Under the pieces are notes generated by a model. The model made no database searches, was not told the origin of the DNA, and worked only from the letters and a program-made list of their open reading frames with translations. DNA of 29,355 nt, from positions 1-29,355 of the forward strand of contig JAQVXV010000011.1 in the NCBI GenBank assembly GCA_028708945.1, given 5' to 3'. The position numbers were made by a program, and so were the translations under genes. The DNA comes from Bacilli bacterium. GTDB taxonomy: Bacteria > Bacillota_I > Bacilli_A > RF39 > UBA660. Shown here one piece after another: positions 9,901 through 16,844 of this stretch; the stretch's first letter is position 1, and every line of letters starts with the position of its first letter.

Positions 9901-10586
9901 CAACTTCACTTAAGAACCATCTATCTGCCACTAATGGTTTAACCATTGTAAATGTTACAAGAACAGGATCGGCAACTTCATTTATCTATACAGTTACGGT
10001 AAAGGGAGAAAATAATCCGGGTTTAAAAACAATAACTTTAGGAGCAAACACTTTAGCAGATGGCGCTGGTAATTATAATGTAGCAGTAACAAGCGGTACA
10101 ATAACTGTAAATCCAGCAGCCGTAACACATGCAACAGGTTTCTTAGTAACCACTAATAATCCAGCAATGTACGGGAATGTATATTACCAATCATCTAGGG
10201 AAGGTCAAAACCAAATGTTTAGAGTAAGAACAGGAGTCTATACAAGTAGTGCGTATGGTTGGAGATGTGATAGATGGGCCGCAAGAATAACAATAAATGG
10301 TTCTGTTGTTGTTAAAAATGGCCAACTAAAACCATCACAGCAATCTATATGTTCTTCAGAACCTCTGTTAGGAAAAGACGTTGTTTATTATCATCCTAGT
10401 TCAACGGGATGGACAAGTTGGTACAGTTATAATGATACGAGAACATCGGGAACGACATTAGCAAAATTTGATTATTATGACACCGGATATGATACAAATG
10501 AAAGTCACGAACTTGGTTCATATTCTAATCATGAATATTATTCAACATATAATATGAATATGTCTATAATTCCATACTCATGGTAG
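6906..10586 (+). CDS. Giant type IV pilin-like modular surface protein, paralogue C
   Basis: 1,226 residues, ATG start, GTGGTGA Shine-Dalgarno at 6895-6901. The leader MKKKG|LTLIE has the expected Gly at -1 and Glu at +5 but Leu instead of Phe at +1, followed by a hydrophobic helix to about residue 34. The pilin-like segment has Cys107 and Cys122 at places matching copy B. Module order then follows copy B: FN3-like, W-x-x-SK Ig-like units, and a DHGGFFF module (about 712-880) that is the best conserved part shared with A and B. There are additional Ig-like units near 546-710. The C-terminus differs: a Big/Ig-like domain (about 963-1072) and an aromatic-rich terminal domain (1075-1226, ending PYSW) that I do not recognise replace the ConA-like tip. 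It is probably a surface adhesin related to A and B, with an older divergence. Confidence 0.85.
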   Translation: MKKKGLTLIELLAVIVVLGIIALIAVPQVVKIIKNYREESFVASLENLVKTFEVLNSEGGMDGVEYSEIDVTDPQLPTSNKEFISGEVGYNPNQQIEVRYVTNGKFCAVGTSGNFKITEGNCGSLDSTGPIINNVSAVPSKYTIRLLVDAEDPETSIVKYEYSIQGSSFHEMDVDYLIEDLKSSTDYSIIVRVTNAAGMSTNKTFRVRTLSLDTPTVAITPEGWTTSKTVTITYPEGYTNYYNKNGEGWIISQTETAVLEFTERGFVVAMITDGITTEQTVTYNIEKIDNDYPTCVIAVENADTWRPKKELKIIATDGTSGIYGVLAPNESEYTIGATIKRDATYIGSYTATVKDNSDKTGSCSAAVTKVDSTGPTNVSANIVSTTTSTIVVEGLGVDPETGITKYEFRLDGGQYIDNGNTSIYTFTDVSSGSHTVQLRVTNGVGLTTESSVINATPNTATLPTYSVSPSGWSTSKTVVVTYPTRQANYIYEYSTNGTTWYTLTGGVTKTIVFTSSGYVIARIYDGTNYFTASTFNVTQIDSTAPVLTTVTTTPTTSSIAVNVTASDGETGITKYAYNIMGNDKNETIESSLSNYTFSSLKTGTYEILVTVTNGVGLTKTSTAKSVALLPITAATCSAISPSWSASKSVTLTYPTRTSGIIYTYSVNSGAWQTLGSGTTVSQTFTAPGTLVARVSDGVNSKNTTCNVINVDGTDPVIGDVHSGTRIYNDPNFASSTNSTNVYNNAANGNVSVSRVAMSSSYGSYALRVTTVGSAAPDHGGFFFGTPTSANQVYVSRIVAKIPANYTINFGSNLTGTGSSGYWLTSQAGTGDWEEYVYVLKSGTGGTFSTTNFYYLSGGTAPSASSPLTWHVAYATVYSTADYSSANYITFKASDVESGIVGYGINQSSTTAPTFTNITNTRDFVKNVGGFTTNGTYYVWVKNAAGRISNKAVSVNRIDVTRPVCSWATANSQAIDVGSSTTINLTCNDSGGITQGDYTATSLKNHLSATNGLTIVNVTRTGSATSFIYTVTVKGENNPGLKTITLGANTLADGAGNYNVAVTSGTITVNPAAVTHATGFLVTTNNPAMYGNVYYQSSREGQNQMFRVRTGVYTSSAYGWRCDRWAARITINGSVVVKNGQLKPSQQSICSSEPLLGKDVVYYHPSSTGWTSWYSYNDTRTSGTTLAKFDYYDTGYDTNESHELGSYSNHEYYSTYNMNMSIIPYSW

Positions 10587-10593
10587 ATAATTT

Positions 10594-10647
10594 AAAAACA
10601 CTAATATATGTAACTTTATTTAAAAGACATGTTGTTAGTGTTTTTTT
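10594..10647 (+). terminator. Intrinsic terminator after copy C
   Basis: AAAAACACTAA (10594-10604) pairs with TTAGTGTTTTT (10635-10645), with a run of seven T at 10641-10647. The 30-nt interior can pair only partly, so the loop is large for a terminator. It separates the surface-protein cluster from parA. Confidence 0.65.
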
Positions 10648-10702
10648 GATATTCAACTCTTATTTTAAAACATATATTTTTATAGATTTATTATAAAAAA
10701 TA

Positions 10703-10711
10703 TGGTAAAAT
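10703..10711 (+). promoter_or_regulatory. Possible extended -10 promoter of parAB
   Basis: TGGTAAAAT at 10703-10711 reads as an extended -10 (TGn then TAAAAT). The -35 candidate 17 bp upstream, TAGATT at 10683-10688, is weak. A GATGGTGAG Shine-Dalgarno (10733-10741) precedes the parA ATG. Confidence 0.4.
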
Positions 10712-10746
10712 GTTTATAGTATAAGAAAAGAAGATGGTGAGTACTA

Positions 10747-11532
10747 ATGGGCAAAATAATAGCGCTTGTAAATCAAAAAGGTGGAGTTGGAAAAACAACT
10801 ACCAGTATAAATTTGGCGGCTTCTTTAGGAGTAATGGGGAAAAAGGTACTTGTAATAGATTTAGATCCTCAAGGTAATAGTACAACGGGTTTAGGGATTT
10901 CAAAAAAGGAATTTAAAAACAGTGCATATGAATTATTAACAAATAAAGCAACATTAAAAGATGTAATAATTAAAACAAAACATAAAAATTTATATATAAT
11001 ACCAGCTACCGTTAATTTAGCGGGTATAGATATTGAATTTATTCAATTGAGCAGTTTAAATCCCGAATTTGATAGAGCTAATCAATTAAAAAGACAAATA
11101 CAAGTTACAAAAGAAATGTTTGATTATGTTTTGATTGATTGCCCCCCTAGTTTAGGAATAATAACTACTAATGCATTAACAGCAGCAAATTCGGTAATCA
11201 TACCAATTCAATGCGAATTTTTTGCACTAGAAGGTGTTATGCAATTGATAAACACAATAATGTTTGCACAAAAAAACTTAAATAGGGAACTAACAATAGA
11301 GGGAGTTTTGCTTACAATGTTAGATAGTAGAACTAATCTTGGTTTAGAAGTAGTTGAAGAAATAAGAGGATATTTTAAAGAATGTGTATATGACACAATA
11401 ATACCTAGGCTTGTAAAATTATCAGAAGCTCCAGGTTATGGTAAACCTATACTTGCATATGATCCAAAGAGCAAAGGAACTGATGCATATCTTAATTTAG
11501 CCAAGGAGGTTATAACAAGAAATGGAAAATAA
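10747..11532 (+). CDS. parA: ParA/Soj chromosome-partitioning ATPase
   Basis: 261 residues, the family's usual length. Deviant Walker A KGGVGKTT at residues 11-18, DLDPQGN at 38-44, Walker B-like IDCPPSLG at 130-137 and an ALEGV segment near 160 identify a chromosomal ParA. It binds DNA non-specifically as an ATP dimer, and ParB stimulates its hydrolysis; this drives origin segregation and influences DnaA in relatives. The gene overlaps parB by 11 bases, and parB's Shine-Dalgarno lies within parA, so the two are probably translationally coupled. The rsmG/mnmG/noc genes often found upstream are absent here; giant pilin genes occupy that place. Confidence 0.96.
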   Translation: MGKIIALVNQKGGVGKTTTSINLAASLGVMGKKVLVIDLDPQGNSTTGLGISKKEFKNSAYELLTNKATLKDVIIKTKHKNLYIIPATVNLAGIDIEFIQLSSLNPEFDRANQLKRQIQVTKEMFDYVLIDCPPSLGIITTNALTAANSVIIPIQCEFFALEGVMQLINTIMFAQKNLNRELTIEGVLLTMLDSRTNLGLEVVEEIRGYFKECVYDTIIPRLVKLSEAPGYGKPILAYDPKSKGTDAYLNLAKEVITRNGK

Positions 11533-12397
11533 AAAAAGAGCACTTGGAATGGGTTTAGAACAACTATTTAATAATGAAAATTTAGATTTAGATAGTTTAG
11601 AAAAAAGAATATACGAAACATCTACTAAAGAAGAAATAGTTGAAATTCCGTTAGATGAATTAAGAGCAAACCCTTATCAACCAAGAGAAAATTTTGATCA
11701 AGAAAAATTAGAAGAATTAGCATCGTCAATACAAGAGCACGGTGTTTTTCAACCTATAATCGTTAAAAAAAGTATTAAAGGATATGAAATAATTGCCGGA
11801 GAAAGAAGAACAAGAGCGGCAAGAATGGTTGGCTTAGAAACAATCCCAGCAATTATAAGACCTTTTACTGATCAACAAATGGCAGAAATATCTATTTTAG
11901 AAAACGTACAAAGAGAAAATTTAAATCCAATTGAAGAAGCAGTGGCATATAAAAAGATGATGGAAAATTCTGACTTAACACATGAAACTTTAAGTAAAAA
12001 AATCGGAAAAAGTAGAAGTTATGTTACTAATACAATAGGATTACTAAATTTACCAAGAGAAGTACAAAAATTAGTAATTGAAAACAAAATAAGCATGGGA
12101 CATGCAAAAATATTAAGTAAATTAGAATCTAAAGAGCAAATAATTGAAATTGCTAACCGTATTGATCAAGAAAAATTGCCAGTTCGTGATTTAGAACAAA
12201 TGACGGGAGAATCTAATATAGTTAAAAGAAATAAAGTAGAAAGAAAAAAAGAAAATAGCGAGTATAAATATGTAGAGGACTTGTTGAGAGATAAGTTAGA
12301 TACGAAAATTAAAATTAAAGACCGCAAGATTGAAATATCATTTACTAATACAGCAGATCTAAATAGAATCTTAGAAATATTAGATGTGAAGGAGTAA
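11522..12397 (+). CDS. parB: ParB/Spo0J chromosome-partitioning CTPase
   Basis: 291 residues. The N-terminal ALGMGLEQLF resembles the ParA-interacting peptide of ParB proteins. The NPYQPR motif (50-55), GERRTRAA (93-100, part of the CTP-binding pocket) and ENVQRENLNP (127-136) are standard ParB core motifs. A helix-turn-helix (about 154-178) for parS recognition and SMGHAK (191-196) follow, then a C-terminal dimerisation segment. AAGGAGG at 11503-11509 drives translation from inside parA. ParB loads at parS, spreads as a clamp and recruits SMC. I found no perfect parS in this window, so the loading sites are presumably elsewhere or diverged. Confidence 0.96.
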   Translation: MENKKRALGMGLEQLFNNENLDLDSLEKRIYETSTKEEIVEIPLDELRANPYQPRENFDQEKLEELASSIQEHGVFQPIIVKKSIKGYEIIAGERRTRAARMVGLETIPAIIRPFTDQQMAEISILENVQRENLNPIEEAVAYKKMMENSDLTHETLSKKIGKSRSYVTNTIGLLNLPREVQKLVIENKISMGHAKILSKLESKEQIIEIANRIDQEKLPVRDLEQMTGESNIVKRNKVERKKENSEYKYVEDLLRDKLDTKIKIKDRKIEISFTNTADLNRILEILDVKE

Positions 12398-12399
12398 TT

Positions 12400-13164
12400 A
12401 TGGAAAAATTTTTAATCAAGGAAATTATAGCGCCAATAATAATAATTATAGTTGCAACTATTTTATGTATTGTTTCACAAAAAATTATATCTAGAATGTT
12501 TAAACTCAGAGTGGGAAAAAAGAACAAAAAAAAACATAATACCATTCAGATGGTAATTACTAATATAGTAAGATATTTAATAATAATAATTGCAATTTTA
12601 ATGATTTTAGAAGTTTTTGGAGTTGATACTAAATCACTAGTGGCTTCTTTAGGAATCGTTGGAGTAGTTTTCGGTTTAGCCCTACAAGATACCTTAAAAG
12701 ATTTTTTATCAGGTTTTAACATAATAATAGAAAACCAATTTGATATTGGAGATAATATAAAAATAGGAGCTTTTAGAGGAGAAGTAATTAGTTTAGGATT
12801 AAAAACAACCAAGATAAAAGCTTTCACAGGCGAAGTATTAATCGTTTCAAACAGAAACATAGTAGAAGTAATTAATTATAGTATGAATAACTCTTTAGCA
12901 CTTGTTGATGTACCTATATATTCAAAAGTTAAAACAGAGGAAATTGAAAAGGTATTAACTAATTTATGTAAAAAGTTAACAAAAGAATTAGAAGATATTA
13001 AAGGTGAAGTAAAATTAGTTGGAATAACTAATGTTGCACCATTTTCTACTGAATTTAGAATAACTGTAGAAACAGAACCTTTAAAAAATATAGCAATCGA
13101 AAGAATAATTAAAAGAGAAGTAAAATTAGTATTAGATGAAAATCAAATACAAAATAAGTGGTGA
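12400..13164 (+). CDS. Small MscS-family mechanosensitive channel
   Basis: 254 residues. Two hydrophobic helices (about 8-30 and 52-72) precede a pore helix (about 77-105) rich in Gly, Ala and Ser, including ASLGIVGVVFGLALQD. The beta domain begins with FDIGDNI and continues through the T-K-I-K-A-F-T-G-E segment, and a mixed alpha/beta cytoplasmic domain follows. This is the minimal MscS architecture, acting in the membrane as a heptameric valve that releases solutes on hypo-osmotic shock. It starts two bases after parB with GAAGGAG as Shine-Dalgarno, so it is co-transcribed with parAB. VSNRN replaces the more usual IPN near residue 149. Assignment to a specific MscS subtype is not possible from sequence. 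Confidence 0.9.
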   Translation: MEKFLIKEIIAPIIIIIVATILCIVSQKIISRMFKLRVGKKNKKKHNTIQMVITNIVRYLIIIIAILMILEVFGVDTKSLVASLGIVGVVFGLALQDTLKDFLSGFNIIIENQFDIGDNIKIGAFRGEVISLGLKTTKIKAFTGEVLIVSNRNIVEVINYSMNNSLALVDVPIYSKVKTEEIEKVLTNLCKKLTKELEDIKGEVKLVGITNVAPFSTEFRITVETEPLKNIAIERIIKREVKLVLDENQIQNKW

Positions 13165-13168
13165 TATA

Positions 13169-13354
13169 GTGGAAAAGGAATACAAAATAGGTAGCATTGT
13201 TGTAATGAAAAAGCAACATCCTTGTGGAACCAACGAATGGGGAGTTACAAGAGTTGGTGCCGACATAAAAATAAAGTGTCTTAATTGTAATAGAAGTATA
13301 ATGCTCCCTAGAGTAGAATTTAACAAGAAATTAAAGAAAGTAATACAACTATAG
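13169..13354 (+). CDS. DUF951 small Cys-containing protein
   Basis: With the GTG start at 13169 the protein has 61 residues, the typical DUF951 length; an upstream in-frame ATG at 13136 lies inside mscS and would add 11 residues. GGTGA at 13160-13164 is a plausible but close Shine-Dalgarno. Diagnostic features are MKKQHPCG, NEWGVTRVGAD, and KCLNCNR. The three Cys and the His suggest metal or nucleic-acid binding, but the family's function is unknown. DUF951 genes are often found beside ychF and parB in Firmicutes, as here. The next gene's strong Shine-Dalgarno follows directly. Confidence 0.85.
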   Translation: MEKEYKIGSIVVMKKQHPCGTNEWGVTRVGADIKIKCLNCNRSIMLPRVEFNKKLKKVIQL

Positions 13355-13362
13355 GAGGAAAT

Positions 13363-14883
13363 ATGATAAAAAGAAAAAAAAAGGGCTTTGATATTTCGTT
13401 AGGCCCTGTAATAACGATAATTATATTAACGCTTATAGTTATAGTTTTAAGTTCGATATTTTCAATATTGGAAATAGAAGCGGAAAAGACTCAAATAATC
13501 GATAATGGATTAGAAACCACCTTAGTTACTGTCAATAATGTTCTTACAATTGATGGAATAAAAGCAATCATTAGTAATTCAATGGTAAATTTAAATTTAT
13601 TTGAACCTTTTTTCTTATTAATTATGTCGTTAATAGCAATAGGAATAGGGGAAGCAAGTGGTTTATTTCAAATAGTTTTTAAACCATTAAAAAAGATGAA
13701 AAAAGAATGGTTAACATTTTTAACTTTATTAATTGGATTAACTTCTTCAATTGTAGGTGAATATAGTTATATAATTTTAATTCCATTGATTGCGTTAATA
13801 TATCAATATGCAAACAAAAAACCTTTTTTAGGAATATTGACAATGTTCATTGGAATAACTGTTGGTTATGGAACTGGCATATTAGCGAGTTATGATGATT
13901 ATATATTAGGAACAATGACTCAGGCAGCGGCTAATGTTGACTTAGATCAAAACTTTGTCTATAATTTATATTCTAATATTTTTATAATGATTTTCAGCGT
14001 TATTGCTTTATTAATTTCTGGAATGTTTATCATTAAAAAATTCTTAGAACCTAAAATATGTAAAAACGAAGTCAAAGAAACAGAATACAAAGAATCAAAA
14101 AAAGGACTTTTCTTTACCTTATTAGCGTTTGTATCTTTAATACTGATTGTAATTTATATGATTATCCCTGGTTTTTATAAATCTGGGCTATTGTTAACGG
14201 ATGGCGATCGTTATATAGTTAAATTATTTAAAGATGGTTCGCCATTTAAAGATGGATTTATGTTTGTTTACTTATTTATATTTATGGTTTGTGGATTTAT
14301 ATATGGAAAAATTTCTAAAAATGTTGAAAATACTAATCAATACAGTATTGGATTATCAAAAAATTTTGAAAACTTAGGATATTTATTTGTATTATTATTT
14401 TTTACTGCTCAATTGATAGGAATTCTTGAATGGACAAATTTAGGTGAAGTAATTACTATAAATCTATTAAACTTATTGAGTGGTTTTGATTTTTCAGCCA
14501 TAATATTGATTATAGTAACATTTATTTTAGTAATTATAATGAGTATATTAATGCCATTTAATATAGTAAAATGGTCTTTGCTATCACCGGTTTTAGTACC
14601 TTTATTTATGCGTGCTAATGTAACGCCTAGCTTTGCACAATTTGTATTTAGTGCAGCTGATTCTATCGGTAAAGCAATTACCCCTTTCTTTATATATTTT
14701 ATTATTACTTTAGCATTCCTTGAAAAATATAATACTGATGAAGATAATAAAATAACAATATTTGGGACACTTAAGAAAATAATGCCAACCATTTTAATGT
14801 TTGCCGTTGTCTGGTTTGCAATAATAATTGGTTGGTACATAACAGGATTACCTACAGGAATAGGGGTACATCCAACAATGTAG
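13363..14883 (+). CDS. AbgT-family transporter
   Basis: 506 residues, strongly hydrophobic with a short basic N-terminus, about the length of AbgT transporters (500-520). Recognisable segments are GIGEASG (94-100), VGEYSYIILIPLIALIYQYA (131-150), the loop near 170-190 (GTGIL...DDYILGTMTQAAA), and a C-terminal half with NIVKWSLLSPVLVPLFM and ADSIGKAITPFF. The family includes E. coli AbgT (uptake of p-aminobenzoyl-glutamate) and MtrF-like exporters of folate-related compounds and sulfonamides. The direction and substrate here are not predictable. AGGAGG precedes the ATG. A terminator-like hairpin overlaps its stop codon. Confidence 0.82.
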   Translation: MIKRKKKGFDISLGPVITIIILTLIVIVLSSIFSILEIEAEKTQIIDNGLETTLVTVNNVLTIDGIKAIISNSMVNLNLFEPFFLLIMSLIAIGIGEASGLFQIVFKPLKKMKKEWLTFLTLLIGLTSSIVGEYSYIILIPLIALIYQYANKKPFLGILTMFIGITVGYGTGILASYDDYILGTMTQAAANVDLDQNFVYNLYSNIFIMIFSVIALLISGMFIIKKFLEPKICKNEVKETEYKESKKGLFFTLLAFVSLILIVIYMIIPGFYKSGLLLTDGDRYIVKLFKDGSPFKDGFMFVYLFIFMVCGFIYGKISKNVENTNQYSIGLSKNFENLGYLFVLLFFTAQLIGILEWTNLGEVITINLLNLLSGFDFSAIILIIVTFILVIIMSILMPFNIVKWSLLSPVLVPLFMRANVTPSFAQFVFSAADSIGKAITPFFIYFIITLAFLEKYNTDEDNKITIFGTLKKIMPTILMFAVVWFAIIIGWYITGLPTGIGVHPTM

Positions 14884-14900
14884 GGGTTATCCCCTTTTTT
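14882..14900 (+). terminator. Terminator-like GGGG/CCCC hairpin between abgT-type gene and ychF
   Basis: AGGGG (14882-14886), loop TTAT, CCCCT (14891-14895), then T to 14900. It overlaps the transporter's TAG and ends just before the ychF Shine-Dalgarno (AGGAGG, 14903-14908). An alternative is possible: another GGGG at 14863-14866 could take the same CCCC, enclosing a TACAT/ATGTA hairpin (14867-14871/14878-14882). Confidence 0.55.
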
Positions 14901-14912
14901 ATAGGAGGTTTT

Positions 14913-16013
14913 ATGGGATTAAAAGCAGGAATAGTAGGCTTACCAAACGTAGGTAAATCAACTTTATTTAATGCAATTACAAAAAAGAATATTTTAGCTG
15001 CAAATTATCCTTTTGCAACAATTGATCCAAATATTGGAATGGTAGTTGTTCCGGATAAAAGATTGGAGTATTTAGAACAATTATATATACCAGAGAAGAT
15101 GATACCAACAGCGTTTGAATTTATTGATATTGCAGGATTAGTTAAAGGTGCGTCTACAGGTGAGGGTTTAGGAAACAAATTCTTATCACACATTAGAGAA
15201 GTAGATGCCATCTGTGAAGTTGTTAGGTGTTTTAAAGATGATAATATAATTCACGTTGAAAATAGCGTCGATCCTATCAGAGATATTGAAATCATAAATA
15301 TTGAACTTGTTTTAGCAGATTTAGAAGTAGTTGAAACAAGAATGGGTCGCATTGGTAAAAAAGCCACTATGGCTAAAGACAAAGAAACAATTAAAGAAAA
15401 TGAGCTTTTATTAAAAATTAAGGCATGTTTAGAACAAAATAAAACACTTAGAAGTTTAGACTTTAATGAAGAAGAGAAAAGTATAATAAAACCATTTAAT
15501 TTTTTAACTTTAAAACCAATAATTTATATGGCAAATATTTCGGAAAATGATCTTTTAGACGGAAATAATGAATATGTTGATATGGTAATTGAATATGCTA
15601 AAAGAGAAAAAAATAAAGTTATTACAGTATGTGCTAAAATGGAATCTGAAATAGTAGAATTAAATGAAGAAGATAAAATTAAATTTTTAAATGAAGTTGG
15701 TATTGAGGAAAGTGGTTTAGACAAATTGATAAGCGCAACTTATGAATTGCTTGGATTAGAAACTTATTTCACGGTGGGAAAAGATGAAGTTCGAGCTTGG
15801 ACATATACAAAGGGCATGAAAGCACCAGAATGTGCTGGAATAATTCATTCGGATTTTGAAAGAGGCTTTATTCGAGCAGAGATCATGAGTTTTGAAGATT
15901 TAAAACATTCGGGCGATGAAAAAAAAGTAAGAGAAGCTGGCAAAATGAGACTTGAAGGAAAAGAATATATAATGAAAGACGGGGACATTTGTCATTTTAG
16001 ATTTAATGTTTAG
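14913..16013 (+). CDS. ychF: YchF/EngD universally conserved P-loop ATPase
   Basis: 366 residues from the ATG at 14913, exactly the family length; a longer in-frame start at 14832 would read back into the transporter gene and is rejected. MGLKAGIVGLPNVGKST is the Obg-family P-loop (G9 to T17). YPFATIDPN (switch I) and the DIAGLVKGAS/GEGLGNKFL stretch (G3/switch II) follow. NISEND stands where GTPases have NKxD, which fits YchF's known preference for ATP. The C-terminal TGS domain begins near YFTVGKDEVRAWT. YchF binds ribosomes and is implicated in stress responses. Its position before rpsF-ssb-rpsR matches B. subtilis yyaF. Confidence 0.96.
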   Translation: MGLKAGIVGLPNVGKSTLFNAITKKNILAANYPFATIDPNIGMVVVPDKRLEYLEQLYIPEKMIPTAFEFIDIAGLVKGASTGEGLGNKFLSHIREVDAICEVVRCFKDDNIIHVENSVDPIRDIEIINIELVLADLEVVETRMGRIGKKATMAKDKETIKENELLLKIKACLEQNKTLRSLDFNEEEKSIIKPFNFLTLKPIIYMANISENDLLDGNNEYVDMVIEYAKREKNKVITVCAKMESEIVELNEEDKIKFLNEVGIEESGLDKLISATYELLGLETYFTVGKDEVRAWTYTKGMKAPECAGIIHSDFERGFIRAEIMSFEDLKHSGDEKKVREAGKMRLEGKEYIMKDGDICHFRFNV

Positions 16014-16019
16014 TGAAGT

Positions 16020-16745
16020 ATGAGAGAATTTTTTGTAGATGAAGTAGTTGGAATTAAATTTGAATTGTTTGGGCTTATCCACTTAATATGTTTAGGTGTT
16101 TTATTTATTGGGTTATTTTTAATATATAACAATCAAGATAAGATTTCTAAAATAAGTGAAAAAACAGCCAAAAAACTAAAAATAGGAATTATTTCGGTTA
16201 TAATGATTAATAGAATTATATATATTGGGGCACAAATGATTTATGGAATATATACTTGGAAAGAAGATTTACCACTTCATTTTTGTTTCATAACTGGTTA
16301 TCTATTTATCTATTATTTAATAAAAAAGAAAGAAAAAGTTTTTAAAACTGTGTTTTTCTTTGCGTTTATGGGACCTTTTACAGCTACTATATGGCCAGAC
16401 TTACAAAGTTCTTTGGACTATTTTGTATTTTATGAATTTTTTATAAGTCATCATTTAGTTGTGTTATCTGTGTTTTTTATCTATTATTTAGATAAAATCA
16501 AAATAGAAAAAAAAGACATAATAAGGACCTTTATATTTGCAAATTTAATTTTTATTTTCGCAATAATATTTAATAGATTATTTCAAACAAACTATATTAT
16601 GTCGGAAGAATTGCCGGAACATATTTTAGAATTATACCCTTTTTTAAACAATTTTAATAATCCAATCATAACAATTATAGTAGCAGGAATGATTGCTATG
16701 TCTATAGCATATATACCGGTATATTTGAAAAACAAAAACAATTGA
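16020..16745 (+). CDS. YwaF/TIGR02206-family integral membrane protein
   Basis: 241 residues with about six or seven hydrophobic segments. LPLHFCFITGY (84-94), FMGPFTATIWPDL (116-128), FISHHLVVLS (141-150) and the N-terminal GLIHLICLG match the pattern I associate with the TIGR02206/YwaF family, whose function is unknown. The conserved His residues in LPLH and SHH may lie in or near the membrane. It starts six bases after the ychF stop with almost no Shine-Dalgarno, so translation is probably coupled to ychF. The rpsF promoter begins two bases after its stop codon. Confidence 0.75.
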   Translation: MREFFVDEVVGIKFELFGLIHLICLGVLFIGLFLIYNNQDKISKISEKTAKKLKIGIISVIMINRIIYIGAQMIYGIYTWKEDLPLHFCFITGYLFIYYLIKKKEKVFKTVFFFAFMGPFTATIWPDLQSSLDYFVFYEFFISHHLVVLSVFFIYYLDKIKIEKKDIIRTFIFANLIFIFAIIFNRLFQTNYIMSEELPEHILELYPFLNNFNNPIITIIVAGMIAMSIAYIPVYLKNKNN

Positions 16746-16747
16746 TG

Positions 16748-16776
16748 TTTACAATTAAAAAAATATTTGTTATAAT
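16748..16776 (+). promoter_or_regulatory. rpsF-ssb-rpsR promoter
   Basis: TTTACA (16748-16753), 17-bp spacer, consensus TATAAT (16771-16776) with an extended TG at 16768-16769. This is one of the two strongest promoters in the window. The start of transcription is expected near 16783. Confidence 0.85.
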
Positions 16777-16782
16777 TGTTGC

Positions 16783-16838
16783 GAGTAATTCAATTACTCC
16801 TTGCTTCTTAAATAGAAGCCAATAGTCCATAAGGAGGT
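16783..16838 (+). promoter_or_regulatory. rpsF leader RNA with Shine-Dalgarno-sequestering fold (candidate S6:S18-type regulator)
   Basis: Two mutually exclusive folds can be drawn. Fold 1: GAGTAAT (16783-16789) with ATTACTC (16793-16799). Fold 2: CTCCTT (16797-16802) with AAGGAG (16831-16836, the rpsF Shine-Dalgarno), stacked directly on GCTTCT (16803-16808) with AGAAGC (16814-16819). Fold 2 leaves an 11-nt one-sided bulge (16820-16830). The folds share CTC at 16797-16799. Known S6:S18 leaders let the S6-S18 complex repress its own operon; assigning this RNA to that family is inference, since the CCG element I recall for that motif reads CCA here. Confidence 0.6.
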
Positions 16839-16844
16839 GTAGAA

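Noticed and set aside
14832..14912. 27-residue N-terminal extension of YchF
   Set aside because: It overlaps the transporter gene and lacks a Shine-Dalgarno; the ATG at 14913 has AGGAGG and gives the family length.
16740..16756. AATTG/CAATT hairpin after the YwaF-type gene as a terminator
   Set aside because: It is only five pairs, has no T tract and overlaps the rpsF -35 element.
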